This document shows, one piece after another, positions 44,562 through 56,400 of a DNA stretch of 64,000 nucleotides. The DNA lies in contig JBAMJR010000004.1 in NCBI GenBank assembly GCA_038501785.1, forward strand, positions 434,001 to 498,000. The letters run 5' to 3'. Below the pieces are notes generated by a model. That model saw only the letters and a list, made by a program, of their open reading frames with translations. It was not told the DNA's origin and ran no database searches. The stretch's first letter is position 1, and every line of letters starts with the position of its first letter. Origin of the DNA: Myoxocephalus aenaeus (lineage: Eukaryota > Chordata > Actinopteri > Perciformes > Cottidae). Made by a program: the position numbers and the translations under genes.

Positions 44562-47500
44562 CACACATTCTGAAGTTACGCAAGAGGTTTTCCCCTTTGG
44601 GAATTTTGGTGAGTTTCAGGCGCACAGCACAGTTCTCGCTAAATGTTAGGAGGAAGTAAATTAATTGGTTATTAAAACTCTTCTGGTCTTCGCATGCTTG
44701 AAAAGCGGCACTTGAGCTTCATCCAACTTGCATAATAAAAATAAAAATAAAAAGCAGTTTTCTTTCTGTCCATGCTACTAGCTCATGGAGTGTCTATGTG
44801 TTACCTTTCAAAGAAAAGAAGGGCTTTTGTCCACATGACTCGTGTTTGATTAGTAAAAGATGGAAAGGGCTTTCAGTACAGATGTGGAAACAAAAGCCGA
44901 GCTGCAAACACTCGCCTGTTCATTAATTCACTGCATGATAAACACTCAACGGTACTCGGTGGTAAATAGTAAATAAAAAGTGGACACTTATGAAATCATT
45001 ATCATATTTTTTGTAGGACTACTGATGACTGTAATTTACACATAAGTAATCTCAGGAGAAAAGGTGAAGGACTTTCTGTTTCTGTTTTTTACTTATTTAT
45101 TAAAAGGATCAAGTCTATCACAGTATGTATAAGTTTATTAGGGCTGCAACTAACAATTACTTTCTTTATAGATTAATCATTTGGACGATAAATATCCAAA
45201 ATGATTCATCACACAAAACCATATATGTGTGTTTTGTGGGACCAACAATTTATTCCCCAAGATATTCATTTGACTATTAAAGTGGACTAAGAAAGACAGC
45301 AAATGCCAATATTTAAGAAGGTCAGAAGCAGATCATTTATCTTAGTCATAAAACCGTGCTGCCCATTAATGTGACTCTTTCCCCATAATGGCTTAATAAA
45401 ACCACATACACACTCAGTTTAAATTATATAGTAAACTGGGTTGACAGATTTGTATAGAGCCAAGATACGGAGCAATAACAGACCATGTAATTCTTGTGTA
45501 ATGTTCATGTAAATACTTTACAAGAAGGAATCGGGTGAGGGAGAGGTTGGGAAAAGGAGAAGGAGAGAAATCGTTCACAGAGTAAGAGACAGCAGGTGAC
45601 GGTTTACCTCTGCGGTCTTAAGGAACGATAGGTCCTCCTTTATGCGTTTCAGGAGCTCTTTTCTCATATGTTTGGGTGACTGTCCAACCTCCTGTTTGGC
45701 CTACAGTGTATGTGCAGAGACTGGTTCATTCTGTGTAGTCTGGAAATCTAACAAAGTTGTCCAACAACAGTAGAAGACATGCACTGCCCACTTTGAGAGG
45801 AGAGATACTGAACCCAGCCACCAACTGATTCAAAGTCAGCATGCTCAATTATTTTCCTTTGAACTAGTCGTGAAGTCTTTTTTTTTGATTAGTAGCACGT
45901 CAGAACTGTAAGTTTGAACTGCACGAGTGAAGACAGGAGGTTGTCAAAAGAAAAAAAGAAGAAAAAAAAAAGTACTGGTACTTGGCAGAAGATGTTAGTC
46001 TCAAACAGCTGGCCCTGTATTACTTTGCATTCAATTGAGTCCCTCAGTCATCAAGGTGATTATTTTGCCTCCAGCGATTAAATAAGAGAAACTGATTTGG
46101 AATCATCGGTGATCACTACGTCCTGACTTGTGTTGAGACTGCTCAAACACTCTTGAATTATAACTGAATGTAGATGAGACTTCACTGGTGCGTCACACAA
46201 AGAACACTGATCATACCTGTAGCTGCAAAAATCAACCTTTAATCTAGAAACCGTCCGTTGGACATGTCTTAAAGCCTACAGGCGAGTTGCTCTGACCTGC
46301 TACCTTTGACCCCCTTCAGTTTCCTTATCGACTCAATAGATGTCTGGATGATGCAGTTTCTTTTATCCTGTGCTCTGGCATAGGCATTTTGTTTTACCTT
46401 CAAGAGGTTATCTGTGTGTGGGTACTTTAGGCCACACACACACTGAGAGAGAGGGGAAAGGACTATCATGAGCACAGCACAGGTGGGCCACAGGGATGCT
46501 CAGTCCACTGCTTCACAGCCTATCTATGTACTTGTTTCTACTTTAACAATCTGTGTTGCAGTGACAGTGGACTGTGTATACTCCGTCCTTGAATATACAA
46601 GTTAAAGATGATTCCATATCATTTACTCTGATGCAAGGCTGTTATCATTTCCCCAAATGAGCCCAACACCACTCGGAAAACTCTTCAAATGTCACCACAA
46701 CACACTCATACAAGAGACAAGGTTAGTTAAATACACAATAACAATACATCTTGAATACAGAGCACAACATTGCAAATTACAAAAAGTATAAAATATGTGC
46801 ATTTTATCAACAGCCAATAACTTTTCAGCTAAACAACCACAACAAAGTACATAGCTGAGAAGCAACCCCTTCAAGCCAACCTGCAACAATATCTTTAAGT
46901 ACAATAAATGATCCTCCAAGTGGCTCAGATAGTAAATTGCGAGCAGCACAACCACCACCAGGCATCATAAATACACAATGGCTGCCAAACGGCACGGACG
47001 CCATAAAAAAAAAGCTGCAAAAAGCGAAAACACAAAAACTGCAAGCACCCAGAACCCCCAACAAAGCATTTAAGGCAGCATGATAAGGTATATGTCTAAA
47101 CTAAGACTGAACTTTTATTAAATAGTTCACTAAATAGTTCTCTAAAGACTCAGTGGCTCAGTGCTCCTTAGGAGGCAACCAGAAGCCTCGGGGCAGATGA
47201 ATAATGGATACGACAACATGGAGCTAGCAGCATCTAGGAGAAAGGCCGCACAGACTGTTGCTATCATTTGCACACATACAGTACAGGAACAGCAAGGCAC
47301 ACCGCTCCCTTAGGATTAATATGACACAGCCAATTATGCCACTGGCTTAGTTCTTAAACACATGCACCATTAAACAGCTTGGATCTATGACATGCAAATG
47401 CTTACAACCCCAAGCTACCCTAGTTAGGAGCTAATCAGCCCACTAAAGGCACCTCCACGCCGAAGCAGCCATGCACCACAGTACCTCTTTCTTCCGGTTC

Positions 47501-50500
47501 TTCAGCATGTTTTGGAACTTGGAGAGCTCCTTGTCTTGATCCGCTTTGATGCGTTTGGCTTCGTCTCGGAGCCGGCTGGTGTGATCCTGTTCCAGTCGCT
47601 CGATGGTCTGCTTCTGCTTCTTCTCAAGGTTCTCCACTTCTTGGTCATATTGACGCTTCTTAGCCTGCACGGACAGAATCAGCAGAAACTGGCATCAGCC
47701 TGAGAACATCACAAAGCGCTTATGTGTGATCCATAAGATGAATACATATCAACACCCAGCCTTTTATTACTTAGGGTGGGGACAATGTATTGTAAAAGAC
47801 ATCTGGTGGCTTCATTTTAACTTGGCATTCAGACAATAGGTCAGAATCATGTTTAAGTTTGAAATATTGTGATCGTCACTGATTAAAGGGGAATTTGCAC
47901 ACAATATAAATGCTAAATGAGTAAATTCTCCAGTAAGTGATAGAGGCTGACTGGTGTCTGGCTACGTCCTTCATGCAAGCACCTTCATCGGATTCGGATC
48001 TGACGGAGGTGCTTGCACGATCTGCATGATGTGAGATGAAGCAGCTCGTTACCTAGGGGTTGGCCAAAAACAAAATAACACATCGCACCACTGCGGTACA
48101 GACAAAGTGACTCACAGCAGTTTCCTGTTCAAAGCGGCGGTAGATCTGCTCTCTCTGCTGCTGCAGCTTGTTGCTGAGCTGCTGCTGGGCCCTCTGCTCC
48201 TCTTTCTGCAGGAGGCGCAGCTCTCTCAGCTCCTGCCGCCTAAGAAAACAACACCGACATTGTGGTGAGGGGCCACCATACTTACTCATCTCAAATGAGT
48301 ACACATTGATATTAGAGAAAACCTTCATTTTTCAATTATTAGATGGGGTTTTATGATTCGTTTCATTTTCCCCTATCTTTTTCGAGTATGCAATTTAAGA
48401 TTGATTACAATATGTGTCCTTTAAATATTGAATAGCTGCTTTGAATTTAACAATTTAGTAAATTGAGACATGCCAACTTCTGAATTACTGACAAAAGGTC
48501 ATGAACCCAGCATCAAGTCTAGTCCGACAGTATTTGTGTAAACATTCAGCGCAGCATGTCTCATGTCTTTAAAAGGTAACATAGGAGATGACATTAACAT
48601 ACTCCAGCATTCATCACAGGAGATAACCCATCTGGCATTTGTAAAACTCTGTGGGAGTTGTGAAATGAACGAGAACTATTTCGGGCAGGCGTGTTAAATA
48701 GGCCGTGTCACACATTTAGAGCAACAGTAGGGTAAGCAGGTTGGATACAGACGTACCTCAGGAACCTCATCTCTTCGCTCTTGGCGTCGCTATCTGTCAC
48801 TATCTTTGATGTCGTCACACTGACCTCAACACCATCCACCATGAACTTACGCGTCTTCTTCAGAGTCTTCTTCTGGCGTTTTGACTCCTACAAATAAAAA
48901 CGGGCATGTTTTTGGGGGCTCAAATGATCAGAAAAGTGTTTATGATTTAACAACGAAGGTTGTAGATATTATATTACCTGCATAGACACAGAGCCCCCTT
49001 CTTTACTCTTTGACAGGAAGCTGGAGATGGATAGATTGAGGTCAAGGCTGTTGCTATCTGCAGCAGAGCTGCTTCCAGAGTCGGAGTCCTTCTCCAAATC
49101 TGGCTTGATCACAGCGGGGCTTCCATGCTCGATCTTGCTTTCTGAATCCGTTTCACTCTCTGGTACAGAGACAGCGTCTTGGGAAGTGCTTTCATCTGCA
49201 CGAGGAGTTTTCTCCTCATCTTGCTTCACAGGGACATCTTTACATGGGACCACTTGTTCCGAGTCCTCAGATGTGACTTTGGCTTCATCACTGACTGCAT
49301 TTGTGGATTCAGTTGGGGCCTGTTCCTCCAGATCAACCTCCCCCTTGGTCTGATTCTCTTGCTGCTCTGCCTCACCGTCAGGCTTGTCCTCTGACTGACT
49401 CTCTATATCCTCCTTCTCCAACAGAACCACAGCCGAGGACTCATCCACGCTCAACTCTGTGTCTGTGTCTCCATTAATGTTTGTGTCCACCACATTTGAT
49501 TCTATATTCTGCGTGTGTATATTTACATCTGTGCCATTAGCAGCTTCTGTCAAGTTATGCTGAGGTGTTTCTTCTGGCTCTTTGCTTTCTTCTTCTGCCT
49601 GAGCCACTTCTCCTGATATGGATTCTGGTTTTTCTGGTGTATCTTGGGATTCTCTGGATTCTTCTCTAACAGCATCTTTTTCATCCTCTTGTTTCACCTC
49701 CTCGGGCTCTTGTTGTTGTTCTTCTTCTTCTATAACTTGAGTAGGTTCATCCTCTGCTTTCTCTCCTTGTGTCTCCTTGTGTTCCTCCTCAAGTTCTTGG
49801 GTATCCACTGTATGTTCAGGTTTTTCTGGCTGTGACACTGCAGGCACAGCAGGAATCTCTTCAGCTTGACCATCTTCTGGTCTAGTAGGCTCTGTAGGAT
49901 CCTGTGAGAATAAGTCCTTAGTGGGCTCTATTAACCCAGAAGCCAGGTCTTCATTACTGGTATCAGACACCTCGTTGAGTTTCTCCTCCTCAGTCTTGTC
50001 TACCTCACTTGTTCCAAGACCTTCATCAGAGAGCTTGTCACTGATCCGGTCCTCAGCAGGCTCGGCCTCCGTCTTTTCTGTAACAGATTCCAGCGTGGAG
50101 GGAGTTGGAGGGACTTTGTCATCCTCTGAGCTGGCCACACTGGCATCTGATGGCGCTCGCTTGTGCCCAGGAGCCGCCTGAGCAAACAGTAAAAAAATAT
50201 ATATATTTCATGTAGATATTAACCACTCATACATCATTTAAAATATATTGTACTATCGTTATATATCCATACACCAATAAAGCTACAAACCACAGGTGTA
50301 TCAGGCTCTTCCTCCTCCTCCTCCTCTTTGCTATCCTCGATCTCCTCTGTGACTTCAGCTTTAGCTTCAGCTATGAGCTCTCTGAGAGGTTTGCTGTCAG
50401 TTACACTGGTGACAAAAGGATGCTACACAGATGGACAGGGACAGAAATAAATATACACCTGAATCTAATATCAGAACAAACAGAAAATGACTATTTGGGT

Positions 50501-53351
50501 GTGTATGTATTATTTGTGCTGTATTGTAGGCTGTGTAGATGTTTGCATAATGTGAGGTAACAGTAGGGAGTGAATGGAGCCGTGCAGCTCACCTGTAGAA
50601 GCTGTAACGTGCCCCACCTATTGTCCACATTCTTATCAAGCGCTCTCCGCAGAAAGTCGTTAAATTGTGGTGACCTTGCAAGAATAAATAAAACAGAATC
50701 AGCCTGTTGGCCACGGAACAAAGTAAGTGTCCCTGGGTCCTGCTTTGTGAAATACAATTAATACCATTCTTCGCCCTGTGGCCATTCAGTTAAGCATTAA
50801 CAATCCACTAAGCGTTTACACGTCTAACAGTCAACGTATCCTTATCTCCAATCCGGAAACATTCCAGTGCCACTTCTCTAGTCATCACACAGCGCTCCGT
50901 CTCACCAGCGAGAGGGATGCATGAGTGTGGGTGGCTCGGACTTGGCTATTTTCAGCAGCACTCTCATGGGATTCATCTCGTGGTTGGGTGGCTCAATCTG
51001 CGCCAGCTCTATAAGGGTGACTCCGAGGGACCAGATGTCGGCCTTGTAGTCGTACGGACGGTCCTTGGAAGTTTCGCACATTACCACCTCTGGGGCCATC
51101 CTGCAAAATCAGAAGACAGTGGGTTTGTAATTAGCATGGAGTTAATTTTGGACTGCGAGTGAGATTTTATAAAATGTTTATATCTTCCTGATCTCTGACG
51201 GTCAATTCTCTTCACTCTTCAAGGGTAAAAAGACAATAAAATAGCATGTATGTACATTTCAGTCAGGGATTTGAAAGATAGGAAGCCTATTTAGTATTTA
51301 AAGCTGATGTCATCCAACACTGTATCTAAATTGCTGAATAAGGCCTTTCCACATTCCATGACAGCTTTTGTGCCACAGCAAAAAAAAAAAATCCCAGCTG
51401 TGAGACACGCTTTGATGAAAAGGGGTAAAAGCTCTCGTGTATGCAGGCTGAATGACTCACCAATACGGCGTGCCGATGAAAGAATCTCTTCTCTGAAAAG
51501 TCTTGGTATTTTTAGCAGACACCCCAAAGTCAGCTGAAAGTAGAAATGAACTATGATTATTTTTAAACTGTATAATACTTTGTGTTAAACAGTGAATGCA
51601 TAGACGATATAAAATAACACATATGGCATTTCTACTAGAGTCGCGCAGATATTGCAGAATGATTTTGTAACTAACCTGCTTCAATCTTTTAAATATAAAC
51701 CTCATAAGTAGGAAGAAAAACCTCAATCTCCCATTCTTATCACGACTCTCTGCAGTTCTGTTACATGTGAAACAGTCTCAGGCTGCTCTCGTTCCTCTCC
51801 ATCACTTACAGTATGCACACATGAGAGGGAAAGAGAGCTCTATCATTAAGTCAGGTGACGGCTTGATAATTATTGTTTGCCAGACTCCGCCATGACCCTC
51901 TGCCTACAGAATAGGAATCGTCAGGGAGCCAGCATCTATGGACATGAGCAGCAAAATGAATACTTTTACTTCTGGAATATATTATGTAACAAGTTCAATG
52001 TATCACCAACTCCAGTACATAAGTGGTATACACAAAATACAGTCATATCCTTTGGGGCTACAGAAAACAGTCCCATATCACTTTGTTTTCTAACTCTTTT
52101 TTTTTTTTCCTTTACTTGAATGGCTCATTACAGTTTTATCGTTTGTAAACACAGTCCTGTGCACTATTATCCCAAAAGTCACATAGGTCAGCTGGTTGCC
52201 ACAGCACTGATCCACAATTGACTTTACTGATTAGCCTTTTAAGCTTATTAGTGTTGGTCCTGCAGGAAGATTTAGTGTCCACTTAGGACATCTGAGACAG
52301 AAATCAGCTAATGTTTTGTCTCGTATTCTGAAGCAAGTACTTCAATGTGTGCTTAGCTGGAATATGAGTGATTAATCGCTTCATATTGAGAGAAATCATA
52401 ATCATCATCGCAGCAGAAAAAGATGACAGATTTTTACCCAGCTTCACTTCTCCGTTCAAAGAGAGGAGAATGTTCCCGGCTTTCAAGTCTCTGTGGATGA
52501 CTTTGTTCTCGTGGAGGTAAGACAAGGCCTCCAAGGTCTGGCGACACACCACACGGATCTGGGGCTCCGTCAGGGGCCTCTCGAGTTCTGTGGATAAACA
52601 TGCACGCAATAAATTCATCAGTGATTACGGTTGTGGTTAATATAGTTTCTGTGATCCGCTTTTACAAAACGCAGACTGGCGATTTTGGATATATTAACAT
52701 TAAATGTGATGACCCCCCCCCCCCCCCCCCCCCCCCCGACACCAGTCAGCATGTATGACTGAACCAATCTGGGGGAAGGGACTTGTTCGAGGTGAGTCAG
52801 ACCACAGATCAGAAAGCATCAACATCCAAGAGTGAAGTGAATTAACTGGTATCCTCTTTGTAAATCACATGTACAAGAAGGTGGCAAGGTGCTTCTTCAA
52901 GCTTTCAAATAAAAAGGAGAAACTGCAGGCATTAGAAGTGGACTAACCACTCCTTGAAATCTGAGCTACAATAATTGCACAGTTGGAATGGCCTTTCCAA
53001 CTGGGGAGAGGGAAAAATCCCACAGAGGAGGTTTCTGGATGGAATAACAAAAAAAGAGTTGGCACTTGAGGATGGAGCGAAGAAAAAAAACTTTATAGAG
53101 TTTTTCTGTTTCCTGCAATAAATGAGGGACTTACCCAGCATGATGGCATCCACTGCACCACCCGCACAAAACTCAATCAGAATCTGAAACGGTGAAACAA
53201 AAAGTCATATTTACTATCATGCAATGGGGCCACAATTTAACTTCTCTCATAGCACAGAATTTGCCTAAATGTGTGCAATCCAAGGTAGGTGAACTACATG
53301 AACTTTATAGTAGGGCTGGCCGATATCATACCTTGATAACAATATATATAC

Positions 53352-53430
<79 letters not shown>

Positions 53431-56400
53431 CATGTTTTCTGGGAGATCAATAAATAGTCTATATATTGTTGTATACGCCTGGGAATTAAATACTTGCCAG
53501 ATGAGTATTTTCTTATTTTTATTAAGAAGTGCAAAATTATTAAAAGTAAAATTATTAAAAGTAAAAATATATCTAAAAAATATAATATATATATATATTT
53601 CCAACCATGCACTGACTATATTCACATGCATTCATACAAATAAAGAGTAATTACATTAAGACAATAGTTGTATTTTACTGAGCTTGATCAGATTTACGGA
53701 GAGACTTTAGTAGCATGTGCTTGTAATTATCAATGTAGACAACGTAATTGTGTATCAAGATATCTCGCTATATGATTCCATTAAAAGACACTAAATTATC
53801 ATATTGAATTATTGTCTAGCCTTACTTTATAGGAAAGACATCAGAACCTTTTTTCTATGTTATTGATTACGCTGTCAGACATTCCAAGAAGCAAATCGAT
53901 CAGACACTACACAGCATTGTGTAATGACATATCTTTTCTTATCCATTTCAGGAAAATCTTTATGTTTTAATGATTGCTGGATCGAAATATCAGTAGAGTT
54001 TCTAGCTGCAAGCTGGAGACGGGACCTGGGATCATCTCCTTATGGTTTCTATACGATGGCCATCGCGGTTTCTATGCAAAAGGTGTGTCGGTCAGCCAAT
54101 TTCTACAACATAAAGTCTAATCCTTGAGGGTGTAAATGCTTTGTGTGTGTGTCTACATGAGACTCAGACTATTTCATCATCATTCTGATGAAAAATAGTT
54201 TCCTCAAATCACCTGGTGTTTAATAATAAGAGAACTATGGATTCATCTGCTCACGGAGCACATTTTTGTAAACTCTGTAAAACCACAGTGCATTAGATGA
54301 ACATAACACCGTTCCCTAATACTGTTATCGAGATGTAAAACTCCCAGCTCCTGATCTCATTTATATAAGCAGATGTAATGTAACCGACAACCACTTCATA
54401 TTTATTGGCACTTGCCAGTTAGTTGACAGCTCTTGGTATCAGATGATAGAAACAAAAATCAATCAAAGCTACAACCGAGCACGGCTTTCTATTTAGGGAC
54501 TCTAACAAAGAGGAGAAACCAAGTGGTTGTTCCTGTTTTGCATAACAATTATTGTTCCTTGGAAATCTCGCTCGTAGTTTACATTGATTCTGTTTCTGTT
54601 GATCTTAATCTCAGGTTAAATCCTCACTAAAATCCTCTTTAAATCCTCACTAAATCCTCTTTCTTTTTTATTTTTATGATGAACATTAACTTAACACCCA
54701 ACATGTGCAAAGCAGACGCAGGTACACATTCATCATGCTGCTTATAGTCGGGGGCCGGAGGGACAACCTGCATGCTGCTCTGAATTATTCAGGCACTTTC
54801 TCCAGCCACCAAAACCACTCCATTATCTTCCAATAGATGTGGCCAGTCCACAAGGGACGGTCACATGACACCACCTGCCAGGACCTAATTGCTCTGGGGC
54901 CTCTTACCGCACACAGAATGAGGGCTACTGACCATCTATTAAAAGTGCTCTGTGACTCAACTATCACAGTAAAATAGCTTGATAAGGAAGCAGATGCAAG
55001 ACTCTTTAAAACATGCATTTTTTTTTACAAATTTGACTATTTTGTCTCTTTAAAGAAACAATATTCACTGTTTAAGCTTTTCAGGAGGTAAGAACAAGGT
55101 CACAGTGGGGAGCGTGCCATTGACCTCAGCATCAGCCTTGCTTCAGACTGTGCCACATGATCGGTTTTAAACTCTTCAAATGTAGGCAACAGGAAAAGGT
55201 TGCACTTCTATCATCCCTTAATCGAATGATAGAAGAGTCCTTTGAGAAGCAGCATAACGAATAGGGCCTTGTGATGAATTTGTGTGTCTCCATGCGTGAC
55301 TGGTTCACTCCCTCTGTGTCTCCCTGGCCTCAAAATCAACAGCCAAAACAGTTCAGAGTCAGGCACTCGCTTACTTACCCATAGTTTGCCTTCAAAATAG
55401 AAAGCATCCAGCAGTTTGACGATGTGATGATGGTCGCAGGAGGCCAGAATCTCGATCTCGACCATGTAATCTTCCAATTCATCCTCCGTCTTCGTGTCAA
55501 TAACCTTGGCAGCAGCGAGGGTTTTATTCTGCTTGTTCTGCGCCTGAAAGCAACATTGACGACAAAGGCTTGTATTAATGGAGCATGCTGTACAATACAT
55601 GGTTTCCGATCGTGCTGGCTGGACTACAGAACGACCAGCTTGCCTTACTTTTCTGTGGCAGTGCTGTAGATGGCTATGGAGGAACCTCCATCAACGCTAA
55701 CCATTTCTTTTAAAACAATAGCCATTTGGAGCGAGAGCGATGAACAGTGCAGCACTTTATGGCTTGTGTAGCACCTAGAGTCATAGCTCTATAAATACAT
55801 TTCATAGACGTTATAATAACATGTTGTGATACAGTATATTGGAAAGAAAAACGCGCCCCATCATCTTCTAACCTACACTAACAAAAGCTGATCCTGTGAG
55901 GCTTGCCAACTTCCTCCCCTCTCTTCAATCAGTCCTTTCACTTTGAAACACCTATACTGTAAAGGTCACATTTAGAGATTATACTACATAAATCTATGCT
56001 TTAATAGCTTTGAAAAGGGGAATGGTTATTGGTCGTCTGGTAACACATGCCTCCAAACCTTCATTCCTGATTATTAGGCTGTACTGAAGTGACTAATAGG
56101 AAAAATGACCCCACACCCATGAAACCAGGAGCTGAGAGGTTATTTTAAAGGCCAGCTATGTGCTGAATGTTCATGGATAGAGATACAATCTTGCAGCGTT
56201 GAGGAAGAAGAAAAGGGAGGGAGTACTATGACCAACGGCTGCAGAGTGTGTCACGCACTATATTTACACAGTTCTGACCTGACACACCCCCTGTCTCTTT
56301 CCCTTTGTACTGGCCGACGCCTGTCTAGCACAGGTCATCACTAATACATCTGTTCAATATTAACTTTGGATGAAGAGGCTTTTGAACGTTATTCAAATGG

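Larger units (their letters stand above)
40937..48887 (-). other. SLK exons 10-19: C-terminal coiled-coil (ATH) domain
   Basis: Lys/Glu/Gln/Arg-rich helices beginning KRQKKTLKKTRKF. Typical blocks follow: RRQELRELRLLQKEEQRAQQ, KKRQYDQEVENLEKKQKQT, QEQEFLQKQQQELDGALKK, EAAMWELEERHLQEKHQQL, KTRMAMFKKSLRI, KHENQMRDLQLHCD and FKMTGESECLNPSTQSR. In mammals this part mediates dimerisation and cytoskeletal association. Confidence 0.93.

Noticed and set aside
49027..49353. Plus-strand Ser/Leu-rich reading frames opposite SLK
   Set aside because: Antisense shadow of the 400-codon acidic SLK exon.
53192..53650. 152- and 115-codon frames on both strands
   Set aside because: Driven by the (TG)n(TA)n tract inside a MITE-like element.
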